Positions 1 to 9,348 of a stretch of DNA of 64,000 bases are shown one piece after another. The stretch comes from Lichenihabitans psoromatis (GTDB lineage Bacteria; Pseudomonadota; Alphaproteobacteria; Rhizobiales; Beijerinckiaceae). The notes under the pieces were generated by a model. The model ran no database searches. It worked only from the letters and a program-made list of their open reading frames with translations, and was not told where the DNA came from. Position 1 is the first letter of the stretch. Every line of letters starts with the position of its first letter. The stretch lies in NCBI RefSeq assembly GCF_004323635.1, contig NZ_CP036515.1, positions 4,279,501 to 4,343,500 of the forward strand, read 5' to 3'. The position numbers were made by a program, and so were the translations under genes.

Positions 1-346
1 GGCGATCCTCGGCGCCATCATGGAGCATTTCACCTCCGGCGCGCCGCTGACCGACGAAGGCGTTCACGCCACTGCGATTTCGACCGAGAGCGACGAGGAA
101 TTTTTTGATCCGAACGATGTCGAAACGGTGGATACGATCAAGGAACTGATCGAGTCGCGCGTTCGCCCGGCCGTCGCCGGCGACGGTGGCGACATCACCT
201 TCAAGGGATACCGGGACGGCATCGTCTACCTGACCATGAAGGGCGCATGCTCGGGTTGCCCGTCCTCGACCGCGACGCTGAAGCATGGCATCCAGAATTT
301 ATTGAAGCATTTCGTGCCGGCCGTTCAAGCCGTCGAGCAGATCTGA
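1..346 (+). CDS. NifU-family Fe-S scaffold protein, 5' partial
   Basis: The reading frame is already open at base 2, with residues AILGAIMEHFTSG ahead of the first ATG at 20. The window therefore begins inside the gene, and the ATG at 20 is an internal methionine. What remains is the end of the Nfu N-terminal domain, an acidic linker, and a complete NifU C-terminal domain. That domain carries the CSGC cysteine pair that binds a labile Fe-S cluster for transfer to apo-proteins in the cytoplasm. The stop lies 19 bases before tsaB, so the two are probably co-transcribed. This Nfu-tsaB-rimI order is familiar from Rhizobiales chromosomes (family knowledge). Nothing is unusual except the truncation by the window edge. 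Confidence 0.93.
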   Translation, partial: AILGAIMEHFTSGAPLTDEGVHATAISTESDEEFFDPNDVETVDTIKELIESRVRPAVAGDGGDITFKGYRDGIVYLTMKGACSGCPSSTATLKHGIQNLLKHFVPAVQAVEQI

Positions 347-365
347 TCGCAAGGCAGGACCAAGA

Positions 366-1088
366 ATGACCGAAACGGCGGCTGTGGACGAAACGTCGCC
401 GGCTTTGGTTCTCGCGATCGACACGTCATTGTCGGCCGTCTCGGCCTGCGTCTCGCATGTCGGCGAACCCGCGCCCATCGCTTTCGAAGCGATGGCCATG
501 GCGCGAGGCCATGCGGAAGCGCTGGTGCCGTTGATCGATCGCGTCGTGTCGCAGATCGACGGCGGCTTTGCGGCACTGACGCGGGTCGCGGTCACGATCG
601 GGCCTGGCTCGTTCACAGGCATCCGCGTCGGTGTCGCGGCCGCCCGGGCCATCGGTCTCGCCTGTAAAATCCCGGTCGTGGGCGTCTCGACGCTGTCGGC
701 TCTCGCGGCTCCGGCGATCGCATCGGGGTTTCGGCCCACCATCGTGGCCGCCATCGACGCGCATCACGGCAATGTCTACGTGCAGAGTTTCTCGGTGGAT
801 GGGGGTACCCAACTCGGCGCCACCATCTTGTCGGTCAAGGAGGCTATTCGAGCCGTGGGCCAAGGGCCGATCCGGCTGGTCGGGTCGGGCGCCACCATGC
901 TGGCCATCGAAGCCTGGTCGCTCGGCATCAACGCCGAAATCGACGAGAAAAGCATGACACCGGACATCGCCTTCGTGGCGCGGCTCGGCCTGCTGGCCGA
1001 TCCGGTCCGCGCCCTGCCCCGCCCCTTCTACATCCGCCCGCCCGACGCCAAGCCGCAAACCAACGGCGTCATCGCCCGCGTCGAGTAG
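366..1088 (+). CDS. tsaB: tRNA threonylcarbamoyladenosine biosynthesis protein TsaB
   Basis: This is a 240-residue protein of the ASKHA fold. It opens with the phosphate-1-like motif LAIDTSLSAVSACV and has the TsaB hallmark GPGSFTGIRVG at about residues 79-89. With TsaC, TsaD and TsaE, TsaB makes the t6A modification at position 37 of tRNAs that read ANN codons; it acts as the non-catalytic partner that dimerises with TsaD. Its length matches the family (about 230). The ATG at 366 follows a purine-rich stretch (AAGGCAGGACC). The gene sits between nifU and rimI, with rimI starting 4 bases after the stop, which indicates one operon. Confidence 0.96.
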   Translation: MTETAAVDETSPALVLAIDTSLSAVSACVSHVGEPAPIAFEAMAMARGHAEALVPLIDRVVSQIDGGFAALTRVAVTIGPGSFTGIRVGVAAARAIGLACKIPVVGVSTLSALAAPAIASGFRPTIVAAIDAHHGNVYVQSFSVDGGTQLGATILSVKEAIRAVGQGPIRLVGSGATMLAIEAWSLGINAEIDEKSMTPDIAFVARLGLLADPVRALPRPFYIRPPDAKPQTNGVIARVE

Positions 1089-1092
1089 ATCC

Positions 1093-1575
1093 GTGGCGCT
1101 CTTCGGACGTGCGACACGCCCCATCGTCACACCACTGAATGTCGGTCATGCCGCCGACTGCGCGGACCTGCACGGCGCGAGCTTCCCGCATGGGTGGTCG
1201 AGCTTCGACTTCGAACGTCTGATCGTCGCATCGTCGTCGTTCGGGGAGGTGGCTTACGATGGTCAATCGGGAAAGTTGCTCGGTTTCGTCTTGTCGCGCG
1301 GTGCGGCGGGCGAAGCCGAAATCCTCACCATCGCTGTCGCGGCGACGGCACGCCGACGCGGCATCGGGCGGGCCCTGCTCGAGCGACATCTCGGCCACCT
1401 CGGGAGCGCCGGCATCGCCGTCTTGTTTCTCGAAGTCGCAGAAAACAACCGGGCGGCGCGCGCGCTCTATACAGCATTTGGGTTCACGGAGGTCGGGAGG
1501 CGGCCGTCTTATTACACGGCGAAGCCGGGCGAGGTCGCGGGAGCGGCTCTCGTTCTGCGCCGATCGATCGGCTGA
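1093..1575 (+). CDS. rimI: Ribosomal protein S18 alanine N-acetyltransferase RimI-like GNAT
   Basis: This is a 160-residue GNAT acetyltransferase. The acetyl-CoA pyrophosphate-binding loop (RRRGIGRALL, about residues 86-95) and the following FLEVAENNRAARALY segment are typical of RimI. RimI acetylates the N-terminal alanine of ribosomal protein S18. The start is GTG at 1093, only 4 bases after the tsaB stop, so the gene is translationally close-coupled. The tsaB-rimI neighbourhood supports the RimI assignment over other GNATs. In many Rhizobiales a fur/mur regulator follows at this point; here only about 100 bases separate rimI from the acyltransferase gene, so it is absent. Confidence 0.9.
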   Translation: MALFGRATRPIVTPLNVGHAADCADLHGASFPHGWSSFDFERLIVASSSFGEVAYDGQSGKLLGFVLSRGAAGEAEILTIAVAATARRRGIGRALLERHLGHLGSAGIAVLFLEVAENNRAARALYTAFGFTEVGRRPSYYTAKPGEVAGAALVLRRSIG

Positions 1576-1673
1576 TTCGGGCCGGGCCTGTCACAATGCC
1601 TTAGAGGTCGATCCCTAAGCTGATCCCCGTTGCGGCGCGAGGCGTCGCGCAGGCTTATCGGTAGGTGGCAACC

Positions 1674-2567
1674 ATGGAGCGAATCGTCGCGGGTGTCTTC
1701 AGGCTGGCACTGCTGGTCGTCGTCCTCGTGAACGCGGTCGCAATTCTGGCTCCGCTGCAGCTGCTGGCTCAACGGTTCGGTTGGCCGATCGCCCGGCGCA
1801 TCCCGGTTCTCTTCTGCCGCTCGTTGTGCTGGATCGTGAACCTGCGGCCGCATTTTGTCGGATCCCCCGCGAGTGGGCCTCGCCTGCTGGTGCCAAACCA
1901 CGTCTCGTGGCTCGATATTCCGGCGATGGGTTGCTACGAGCCGGTCTGCTTCATTGCCAAGCGCGAGGTCGGCACCTGGCCGATCCTCGGGCGGCTGGCC
2001 AAGTCGCAAGGCGCGATCTTTATCGACCGGACAAGGCGGCGAGGCATCCCGGCTTCCAACCGCAGCATCGCGCTCGCGCTCCTTGAACGGCGCAGCGTCA
2101 TCTTGTTCGCTGAAGGCACCACCGGCGACGGCAACCGAATCATGCGGTTTATGACCTCGCATTTCGAGGCCGCGAAAGTGGCGCTGCAACTCGACGCCTC
2201 GCTCGATGATATCGCGGTCCAGCCCGTCTCGATCGCTTACACGCGCAGCAGCGGCATGCCTCTCGGCCGCCACGGTCGGCATCGGATCGCATGGTATGGT
2301 GACATGACCCTTCTGCCCCATCTCTGGGGCATGGTGACGGGCGGCCCGATCGACTGCGACATCCAGTTCGACCGAGCCATTGCGGTCAGCCGGAGCAGCG
2401 ATCGCAAGCGCGTCGGCGCTCAAGCCGAGCGCGCGGTTCGGACGATCACCGGGCTTGCCTTGTTGGGCCGCCCCGCCCGTCGCGCCGAAACCGCTGCGGC
2501 CAGTGCAGGCACGACCGATGCAACGGGCTTGCCACAAGCTGTTCTCATCGGCGTGGAAACAGCGTAG
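1674..2567 (+). CDS. Lysophospholipid acyltransferase, PlsC family
   Basis: This is a 297-residue membrane-associated acyltransferase of the 1-acyl-glycerol-3-phosphate acyltransferase (PlsC) superfamily. An N-terminal hydrophobic helix (about residues 5-30) precedes the catalytic NHVSWLD motif (NHX4D, near residue 75), a VCFIAKREVGTWPILG block and FAEGTTGDG near residue 145. It probably transfers acyl chains to lysophosphatidic acid or a related lysolipid at the inner membrane; ornithine-lipid O-acyltransferases share the motifs and cannot be excluded. An in-frame GTG at 1665 lies three codons upstream. I prefer ATG 1674 because an AGGTGG sits five bases before it. The gene stands between rimI and miaB. 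Confidence 0.87.
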   Translation: MERIVAGVFRLALLVVVLVNAVAILAPLQLLAQRFGWPIARRIPVLFCRSLCWIVNLRPHFVGSPASGPRLLVPNHVSWLDIPAMGCYEPVCFIAKREVGTWPILGRLAKSQGAIFIDRTRRRGIPASNRSIALALLERRSVILFAEGTTGDGNRIMRFMTSHFEAAKVALQLDASLDDIAVQPVSIAYTRSSGMPLGRHGRHRIAWYGDMTLLPHLWGMVTGGPIDCDIQFDRAIAVSRSSDRKRVGAQAERAVRTITGLALLGRPARRAETAAASAGTTDATGLPQAVLIGVETA

Positions 2568-2654
2568 GATGAATGCCACGATGGTGGTGCATCGGAGCGC
2601 CTCTCGACATGCGGGGCGACCGGCAACCACACCCCGCGAGGCCCCTCAGAGGTA

Positions 2655-4112
2655 ATGACCGAACCGCTTCCCGTTTCCGCCAGATCCCGGTCTGGCCCCC
2701 CGCTTCGTGCCATCGCCCCGAATGCCGCAGACGCAGGCGTCCGCAAGGTGTTCATCAAGAGCTTTGGTTGCCAGATGAACGTCTATGATGCGGGGCGCAT
2801 GGCGGATGTGCTCGCGCCCGAGGGCTTTCTCGAGACGGCGACCATCGAGGAAGCGGACCTCATCATTCTCAACACCTGCCATATCCGCGAACGCGCGGCC
2901 GAGAAGGTGTTCTCCGAGCTTGGCAAGATCCGCGATCTCAAGTCCGATCGGGCCTCGCTTGGGCTTTCGACCACGCTGGCGGTCGCAGGCTGCGTCGCTC
3001 AGGCCGAAGGCGCTGAGATCCTGCGCCGGCAGCCGGCTGTCGATCTCGTGGTCGGACCGCAGAGCTATCATCGCCTGCCCGATCTCGTGTCGCGTGCCCG
3101 CGGTGGCATCAAGGTGCTCGACACCGACTTCCCAGCGGACGACAAATTCGCAGCCATGCCACAACCGGCGGAAGCGAAGACCCGAGCGCGTGGCTTGTCG
3201 TCATTCGTGACGGTGCAGGAGGGTTGCGACAAGTTCTGCACCTTCTGCGTCGTGCCCTATACGCGTGGCGCGGAATATTCCCGCAGCCCTGAGCAGGTCA
3301 TGGCCGAGATCGCGGGCTTGACGGCCGCGGGCGTGCGGGAGGTCAGTCTGCTCGGCCAGAACGTCAACGCCTATCACGGTGTCGCGCAAGATGGCTCGGT
3401 TTGGTCGCTGGCGCAGCTCGTCCGCGCCATTGCGGCGATGCCGGGCATTCTCCGCATCCGCTACACCACCAGCCACCCCAACGACATGGCGGCCGACCTC
3501 GTCGAGGCGCATCGCGACATTCCGGCCTTGATGCCGTTCCTCCACCTGCCCGTGCAATCGGGGTCGGACCGTATCCTCGCGGCCATGAACCGGAAGCATA
3601 CGGTCGCCGATTATCGCGCCGAGATCGCGCGGGTGCGTGCCGCACGGCCCGATATCGCGCTCTCATCCGACTTCATCGTCGGATTTCCGGGCGAGACGGA
3701 CGCGGATTTCGAGGCTACGCTCGATCTCATTCGCGAGATCGGTTTTGCCTCGACCTTCTCGTTCAAATATTCGCCGCGTCCGGGAACGCCGGGTGCCGGT
3801 CTCGAGGGGCATGTCGACGAAGCGATCAAGCGCGATCGGCTGGCCCGCTTGCAGGCCGTGGTCGACCCGCAGCGCCAAGCCTTCAATGCCGCCTGCGTCG
3901 GGCGCGTGATGCCGGTGCTGTTTGAAAAGATCGGTCGCCACGCGGGCCAGATCGTCGGCAAGTCGCCCTATCTGCAGCCCGTCCAGGTCGACGCAGACCC
4001 GGCGCTGATCGGTTCCGTCCGTGATGTTGAGATCACGGCGCTCGGACCTAACTCTCTGTTCGGCACCCTCACCGAGGCCGAGCCGCCTAGCCGTGCCGCA
4101 CAAGGATCCTGA
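2655..4112 (+). CDS. miaB: tRNA-2-methylthio-N6-dimethylallyladenosine synthase MiaB
   Basis: This is a 485-residue radical-SAM methylthiotransferase. The N-terminal UPF0004 domain carries three cluster-binding cysteines (in SFGCQMN, NTCHIRE and AGCVAQ). The radical-SAM CX3CX2C motif CDKFCTFC lies near residues 191-198, and a C-terminal TRAM RNA-binding domain closes the protein. MiaB adds the methylthio group to i6A37 of tRNAs that read UNN codons, using two 4Fe-4S clusters and SAM. ATG 2655 follows AGAGGT. The stop abuts the ATG of phoH without any gap, so the two are co-transcribed. The length is normal. Confidence 0.97.
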   Translation: MTEPLPVSARSRSGPPLRAIAPNAADAGVRKVFIKSFGCQMNVYDAGRMADVLAPEGFLETATIEEADLIILNTCHIRERAAEKVFSELGKIRDLKSDRASLGLSTTLAVAGCVAQAEGAEILRRQPAVDLVVGPQSYHRLPDLVSRARGGIKVLDTDFPADDKFAAMPQPAEAKTRARGLSSFVTVQEGCDKFCTFCVVPYTRGAEYSRSPEQVMAEIAGLTAAGVREVSLLGQNVNAYHGVAQDGSVWSLAQLVRAIAAMPGILRIRYTTSHPNDMAADLVEAHRDIPALMPFLHLPVQSGSDRILAAMNRKHTVADYRAEIARVRAARPDIALSSDFIVGFPGETDADFEATLDLIREIGFASTFSFKYSPRPGTPGAGLEGHVDEAIKRDRLARLQAVVDPQRQAFNAACVGRVMPVLFEKIGRHAGQIVGKSPYLQPVQVDADPALIGSVRDVEITALGPNSLFGTLTEAEPPSRAAQGS

Positions 4113-5213
4113 ATGAGAGCCCCAGAGCGACCCATTACGCCTCGCCGCCATACGCGCGATGGCCTTCCGGCTGTTGCGGCATTCGCCTCTCCACCAGCGG
4201 TTTTGCCGACGCCGGATGCGGCAGCCGAGGTGGCGATCACCTTCGAGGACAATCGCCTGACCTCGCTCGTCTTTGGGCAATATGACCAAAACATCGCCAA
4301 GCTCGAGCGCCGACTGGGCGTGGTCGCAACCGCGAACGGCAATCATGTGACGCTGCGCGGCTCGCCCGACGCCTGCGACCATGCCCGCCGTGTGCTCGAG
4401 ACGCTCTACGAGCAGGTGAAGCAAGGCCGTAAGGTCAGCCTTGGCGACGTGGACGGTGCGGTCGAAGAAACAGCGTTTCAAGGTGTGCTGTTTCCGAAGG
4501 ACCTCGATCCGGAACGGCCGGTCTTCGACGAGATTCGCACGCGGAAACGCGGATCGGTCAAAGCGCGGACGGCCGCTCAGGATGTCTATCTGCGTGCACT
4601 GAAGAGCAACGAACTCGTGTTCGCTGAAGGCCCTGCCGGCACCGGCAAGACATGGCTGGCGGTCGGCCATGCCATCTCGCTTCTCGAGCGCGGCGTCGTC
4701 GAGCGGCTGATCCTCTCGCGGCCTGCGATCGAAGCCGGCGAGCGGCTCGGCTTCTTGCCGGGCGACATGCGCGAGAAGATCGATCCCTATCTGCGCCCCG
4801 TCTATGATGCGCTGCACGACTTCATGGACCCGCGAATGGTCGAGCGCGGCATGCAGACCGGCATGATCGAAGTCGCGCCATTGGCTTTCATGCGCGGCCG
4901 AACTTTGACCAATTCGGTTGTGCTGCTCGATGAAGCGCAGAACACGACCAGCATGCAGATGAAGATGTTCCTGACCCGTCTCGGCGAGGGATCACGCATG
5001 ATCATCAACGGCGATCCGAGCCAAACCGATCTGCCGTCCGGCCAGAAATCTGGCCTGAGCGAAGCCATTAGCCTGCTGTCCGGAGTCGAGGGCATCGCAC
5101 ACGTTCGCTTTCGGGAGGGGGATGTCGTGCGACATGATCTCGTCCGCCGCATCGTCGCGGCCTACGAAGCGGCCGGTCGCAAAGTCTCCGAGCAGAGTGG
5201 CGCCAATCGATGA
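4113..5213 (+). CDS. PhoH-like ATPase
   Basis: This is a 366-residue P-loop protein of the PhoH/YbeZ family. A variable N-terminal region precedes a KH-like segment (about residues 45-105), Walker A GPAGTGKTW near residue 173 and Walker B VVLLDEAQN near residue 269. The YbeZ branch is found next to YbeY and is thought to assist it in ribosome maturation or RNA decay as an RNA-dependent ATPase or helicase; its exact cellular reaction remains unsettled. The start abuts the miaB stop and the end overlaps ybeY by four bases (ATGA), showing tight translational coupling. Confidence 0.94.
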   Translation: MRAPERPITPRRHTRDGLPAVAAFASPPAVLPTPDAAAEVAITFEDNRLTSLVFGQYDQNIAKLERRLGVVATANGNHVTLRGSPDACDHARRVLETLYEQVKQGRKVSLGDVDGAVEETAFQGVLFPKDLDPERPVFDEIRTRKRGSVKARTAAQDVYLRALKSNELVFAEGPAGTGKTWLAVGHAISLLERGVVERLILSRPAIEAGERLGFLPGDMREKIDPYLRPVYDALHDFMDPRMVERGMQTGMIEVAPLAFMRGRTLTNSVVLLDEAQNTTSMQMKMFLTRLGEGSRMIINGDPSQTDLPSGQKSGLSEAISLLSGVEGIAHVRFREGDVVRHDLVRRIVAAYEAAGRKVSEQSGANR

Positions 5214-5710
5214 CGATCGAGATCGATATCGCGATCGATAGTCCCGGATGGTCGGTGCTGCCCGATCTCGACGCGATTGTCCGGCGAAGCATCGACGGCG
5301 CGGCTGCGGCCGTCGATCTCGACGCTCCGCAGGGCGCCGAAGTCTCCATTTTGTTCTGCGACGACGCCGCGATCCAAGTTCTCAATCGAGAGTGGCGCCA
5401 AAAGGACAAACCCACCAACGTGCTCTCGTTTCCAGCGGCCCAGCCTGAGGGGATTGACGGTCCGGAGTTGCTCGGCGACATCGCTGTTGCGCTTGAGACG
5501 ACGCGACGCGAGGCCGAGCAGGATGGCAAGACACTGTCCGACCATGTGAGCCACCTGCTGGTGCACGGATTCTTGCATCTGATCGACTATGATCATGAAA
5601 CAGCCGATGAAGCCGAGGCGATGGAGCAACTCGAAACACGGATTTTAGCCAATCTCGGCATCGGCGATCCCTATGCGGGAACCGAAGTCGACGAGGTGGC
5701 GCGACCATGA
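5210..5710 (+). CDS. ybeY: Endoribonuclease YbeY, rRNA maturation factor
   Basis: This is a 166-residue UPF0054 metalloprotein. The diagnostic zinc-binding motif appears as HGFLHLIDYDHE at about residues 117-128 (family form HGxLHLxGYDH; here an aspartate replaces the usual glycine). YbeY is a single-strand-specific endoribonuclease needed for 16S rRNA 3' processing and 70S quality control. It overlaps phoH by four bases upstream and corC by four bases downstream, a phoH-ybeY-corC arrangement widespread in Proteobacteria. Confidence 0.96.
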   Translation: MTIEIDIAIDSPGWSVLPDLDAIVRRSIDGAAAAVDLDAPQGAEVSILFCDDAAIQVLNREWRQKDKPTNVLSFPAAQPEGIDGPELLGDIAVALETTRREAEQDGKTLSDHVSHLLVHGFLHLIDYDHETADEAEAMEQLETRILANLGIGDPYAGTEVDEVARP

Positions 5711-6696
5711 GCGCTCATGAACGAGAACCGGGCGAGCGCGGCGACAAACGTTCGCCCGCTCCATCAATGATCGAGCGCCTACGGTCGTTGTTCGGGCTGT
5801 CGCATGCGTCGATCCGAGACGATATCGAAGAAGCGCTGGACGACACCGATGAGGCCGGCGTCTTCTCGCAGCAAGAGCGTTCGATGCTCCGCAACGTGCT
5901 TGGCTTGCATGAATTACGGGTCGCCGACGTCATGGTGCCCCGCGCCGACATCATCGCGGTCAGCTTGACCATGACGCTCGGCGAAGTCCTGACCGTGTTC
6001 CGAACGGCCGGCCACTCGAGACTTCCAGTTCACGGCGACACGTTGGACGACGCGCGCGGCATGGTCCACATCCGCGACTTTGTCCAATATGTTGCGGTGC
6101 CGGCCGGGCTCGACGTTCCGTCTTTCGTCGATTTGGGCGAAGCCAGCATGGGCCGGACCCTCGAGGAAGCCGATATCCTGCGGCCGGTGCTGTTCGTTCC
6201 CCCCTCGATGCAGGCGCTCGATCTTCTGGTCCGCATGCAGGCCTTCCGCACCCATATGGCGCTGGTAATCGACGAATATGGCGGCACAGACGGGCTGGTC
6301 TCGATCGAGGATATTGTCGAAATGATCGTCGGCGATATCGAAGACGAGCATGACGAAAGCGAAAGTCCCAAGATCGTATTGGCGCTCGACGGCTCTCATG
6401 TGGCGGATGCCCGTGCTGGTCTCGACGAGGTGTCCGAAGCAATCGGCGTCGATTTCTCCGAAGATGCCGACGCCGAAGAGGTGGATACGCTCGGAGGTCT
6501 GATCAGCGCGCTGGCTGGCCACGTCCCCGGACGCGGCGAGATCGTACAAGCTCGGGACGGTGTGGAGTTCGAGATCCTCGATGCCGACCCTCGCCGCGTC
6601 AAACGGGTCAGAATCGTCCGGACGATGGCGGTTGTTGGCTCGACACCCCCAGCGACTGGGGCGCCACATGAGACCGCGTCCGACGAGGCCAAATAG
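5707..6696 (+). CDS. CorC/HlyC-family CBS-domain protein
   Basis: This is a 329-residue soluble protein of the CorC/TlyC (hemolysin-like) family. It has an acidic N-terminal segment, a CBS pair at about residues 75-195 (VADVMVPRADI opens the first repeat, MALVIDEYGGTDGLVS ends the second) and a C-terminal CorC_HlyC domain. Unlike membrane-bound CorB relatives it has no DUF21 transmembrane region. Members are linked to Mg2+/Co2+ efflux or resistance, possibly by nucleotide sensing through the CBS domains; the direct activity is unproven. It overlaps ybeY by four bases and ends the tightly packed part of the operon. About 260 bases separate it from lnt. Confidence 0.9.
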   Translation: MSAHEREPGERGDKRSPAPSMIERLRSLFGLSHASIRDDIEEALDDTDEAGVFSQQERSMLRNVLGLHELRVADVMVPRADIIAVSLTMTLGEVLTVFRTAGHSRLPVHGDTLDDARGMVHIRDFVQYVAVPAGLDVPSFVDLGEASMGRTLEEADILRPVLFVPPSMQALDLLVRMQAFRTHMALVIDEYGGTDGLVSIEDIVEMIVGDIEDEHDESESPKIVLALDGSHVADARAGLDEVSEAIGVDFSEDADAEEVDTLGGLISALAGHVPGRGEIVQARDGVEFEILDADPRRVKRVRIVRTMAVVGSTPPATGAPHETASDEAK

Positions 6697-6957
6697 GCGG
6701 GTGGTCCGCCGCTGACATTGGCATTGGTGACCGCCGACCGATCACAAACGATCATCCTTGTGGCTCGATGCGACGGATCATGCGGCTGCACTGTTTACAT
6801 TTCAGTGCCATGCGCTACCACCCGCCTTCATGATCATGAAGTTTGACGATCGGTGGGGCGCATTCAGCCGCTCAGTGACGCAACGGTCGATCGACACGAT
6901 GTCGAACCAGGTGTGCGACGGTTGCTCGTTCCGCCGCAATCGGGACTTCCGAACACG

Positions 6958-8622
6958 ATGATTCAGCGGATCGCGCAACGCGTGGCACGATCGACGGGCT
7001 GGTCGCGTCGCTTCCTTGCGCTGTTGGCCGGTGCCACTGGCGCCTTGGCCATGGCACCCGTCGATTTCGTCCCGGCGCTGATCATCCCGATGGTCGTGGC
7101 CGTCTGGCTGCTCGACGGCTCCGTCCCCACCGGCGTCGCAGCGACATCGAGAGTCAGTCTGACCCGATCGGTCCTGAAGGCGGCCGAAACGGGCTGGTGG
7201 TGGGGCTTCGGCTATTTTGTGGCTGGTCTCTGGTGGCTCGGTTCCGCCTTCCTGGTTGAACCCGACAAATTCGCCTGGCTTTTGCCTCTCGGCGTTTTGG
7301 GGCTGCCGGCTTATTTGGCGCTTTATACCGCCGTCGGCTTCGCTCTGGCTCAATTGTTCTGGTCGACGGGGCCAGCTCGCCTCTTCACGCTCGCCTGCTG
7401 CCTGCTTGTCGCGGAATGGCTGCGCGGCACGTTGTTGACCGGATTTCCCTGGAACGAGTTCGGCATGGCGCTGGGCGACAATCTCGTCCTGGCGCAAGTC
7501 GCGAGCCTGATCGGCGTGCACGGGTTGACACTGTTGGCCGTCGTTACGGCGGCGGCCCCCGCTAGTATTGGAGACGCTGGACCCGGGACACGCCGATTCG
7601 GCCCGTCGGCGCTGGCTCTCCTCTTCGTGGCGGCAATCGCCATCTATGGCGCCCTTCGCCTCGCGGGACCGGGTGATGGCAGCGTCGCTGGCGTCCACCT
7701 TCGGGTCGTTCAACCCAATGCTGCGATCGATTCCGACTTCAGCTACGCGCATAAGGACGCGATCCTCCAGCATTATCTGACGCTGTCGCAGCGTGTCACG
7801 CCGGGTCAGCCCGATGGATTAGCCGGGGTCACGCATGTGATCTGGCCCGAATCGCCATTCCCGTTTTTGTTGTCTCGCGATCCGGCAGCACTCGTCACGA
7901 TCGGCGATGTTCTCTCGGACAAGACGGTGCTGATCACGGGCGCGGCACGGGCCGAGCCGGGACCGCCGGACGGCGCCGGCGGCAAGACCGCCCTCTATTT
8001 CAACGCCGTTCAGGTTGTTGATGGCACCGGCACCGTCCTTGATAGCTACGATAAAGTACATCTCGTGCCGTTCGGGGAGTTCCTGCCTCTTCAGAGTATC
8101 CTGAACGCGATCGGGATCCAGCATTTCGTCTCGATTCCGGGCGGCTTCCAGGCCGGAACAGACCGACGGCTGCTCACTGTGCCGGGCCTTCCCCCTGTTG
8201 CGCCCATCATCTGTTACGAGGCCATCTTCTCGGGCGACGTCGTTCCTCCGGCTGCCGCCGGAGTGTCACGGCCGGGGCTTCTGCTCAATGTCACCAACGA
8301 TAGCTGGTTCGGTTTCACGGCTGGTCCGTACCAGCATTTCGCGCAGGCGCGGCTCCGTGCCATCGAAGAAGGTCTGCCGCTCATCCGATCGGCGAGCACG
8401 GGCATCTCGGCCATCGTCGACGCGCACGGCCGGATTTTGGCATCTCTCCCTCTCGGCGCCGAGGATGTGATCGATGGCGCGCTTCCAACTGCCTTATCGT
8501 CGACACTTTTCGCTCGGGTCGGAAATATCGCTCCTCTGATTTTATTGTTGGGGTTTGCTGTATCGGCAGCATTATTAGGGTGGTTGACGCGACGGAAGCC
8601 GGCCCGTCATTGTCCGCTATAG
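6958..8622 (+). CDS. lnt: Apolipoprotein N-acyltransferase Lnt
   Basis: This is a 554-residue inner-membrane enzyme that N-acylates the diacylglyceryl-cysteine of lipoproteins using phospholipid donors. Six or more N-terminal transmembrane helices are followed by a periplasmic nitrilase-like domain. That domain carries the Glu-Lys-Cys triad: Glu in WPESPFPF (about 299), Lys in YDKVHLVPFGEF (about 366) and Cys in ICYEAIF (about 419). A last helix closes the protein. The frame is open upstream to a GTG at 6853. I choose ATG 6958 because the protein then begins directly before the first hydrophobic helix, as the family does. The GC content falls toward the 3' end. Confidence 0.93.
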   Translation: MIQRIAQRVARSTGWSRRFLALLAGATGALAMAPVDFVPALIIPMVVAVWLLDGSVPTGVAATSRVSLTRSVLKAAETGWWWGFGYFVAGLWWLGSAFLVEPDKFAWLLPLGVLGLPAYLALYTAVGFALAQLFWSTGPARLFTLACCLLVAEWLRGTLLTGFPWNEFGMALGDNLVLAQVASLIGVHGLTLLAVVTAAAPASIGDAGPGTRRFGPSALALLFVAAIAIYGALRLAGPGDGSVAGVHLRVVQPNAAIDSDFSYAHKDAILQHYLTLSQRVTPGQPDGLAGVTHVIWPESPFPFLLSRDPAALVTIGDVLSDKTVLITGAARAEPGPPDGAGGKTALYFNAVQVVDGTGTVLDSYDKVHLVPFGEFLPLQSILNAIGIQHFVSIPGGFQAGTDRRLLTVPGLPPVAPIICYEAIFSGDVVPPAAAGVSRPGLLLNVTNDSWFGFTAGPYQHFAQARLRAIEEGLPLIRSASTGISAIVDAHGRILASLPLGAEDVIDGALPTALSSTLFARVGNIAPLILLLGFAVSAALLGWLTRRKPARHCPL

Positions 8623-8742
8623 GCGTTGATTTCCCTTTATTTTCTATCTAAAGAGTGGATCGCGAAAGTCCCTAATAAAGCCTCTATCCAGAGTCGTTAT
8701 AGACTGTTACGGATCCGACGCGCTGACTTGGAGCGGCGATTT

Positions 8743-9195
8743 TTGACGAAGAGCCCAAACAACATCGATAGACACGTCGGCAGCCGCTTGAGAATGCGGC
8801 GGATGCTTGTTGGGATGAGCCAGGAGAAGCTTGGCGACGCCCTTGGTCTTACGTTTCAACAGGTTCAAAAGTACGAAAAGGGCACGAATCGCATCGGCGC
8901 GAGTCGGTTGCAGCATATCTCCGATATCCTGAACGTGAAGCCGGCCTTCTTCTTCGATGACATGCCGGGCGCGGCGTCGGGAACGGCGGGATTTGCCGAG
9001 GACGGGTCATCCGGGGTCGTGGATTTCCTGTCAAGTTCGGACGGTCTGCTTCTCAACAAAGCCTTTGCGAAGATCAAAAACGCGAAGGTCCGACGCAAGA
9101 TCGTCGATCTCGTCGTGGCTCTGGCGGATCAAGACGGAGAGGCTAAAACGGCCACAGCAGCCTCCCTCCCGGATGCGTTGCCGGTCCAGGAGTGA
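8743..9195 (+). CDS. XRE-family helix-turn-helix transcriptional regulator
   Basis: This is a 150-residue regulator with an N-terminal Cro/CI-type HTH (about residues 12-67: RMRRMLVGMSQEKLGDALGL, then a recognition helix with FQQVQKYEKG). A short acidic middle and a helical C-terminus complete it. The open frame extends upstream to 8626, but the family start resembles M-x-K-S-P-N-x-I-D-x-H-V-G. That points to the TTG at 8743, with GGAGC about eight bases before it. Such lnt-xre-metK arrangements are common in Rhizobiales; the target genes are unknown. The region before the gene (about 8540-8742) is noticeably AT-rich, as expected for its promoter. A weak hairpin at 9194-9213 (GATGCG/CGCATC) followed by TTCTCTTT may end the transcript. 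Confidence 0.87.
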   Translation: MTKSPNNIDRHVGSRLRMRRMLVGMSQEKLGDALGLTFQQVQKYEKGTNRIGASRLQHISDILNVKPAFFFDDMPGAASGTAGFAEDGSSGVVDFLSSSDGLLLNKAFAKIKNAKVRRKIVDLVVALADQDGEAKTATAASLPDALPVQE

Positions 9196-9348
9196 TGCGG
9201 TAAAGCACGCATCGTTCTCTTTAACGAACAAATTCTTCCTTATCGCTTGACCAAAAGAACGGTGCCTGCCAGCTTCGCGCGATATGAGGCGGCAGGAATG
9301 CGTGAACCCATGCGCGTTCGGCCTGCGTGATTTCAGGAGAGGCGATAC

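Noticed and set aside
6697..6957. Short open frames between the CorC-type gene and lnt
   Set aside because: They lack ribosome sites, hydrophobic segments or family resemblance.
9196..9348. Possible SAM riboswitch in the metK leader
   Set aside because: Inverted GC-rich segments exist, but I could not align them with the SAM-II, SAM-V or SAM/SAH consensus; a covariance-model search would decide it.
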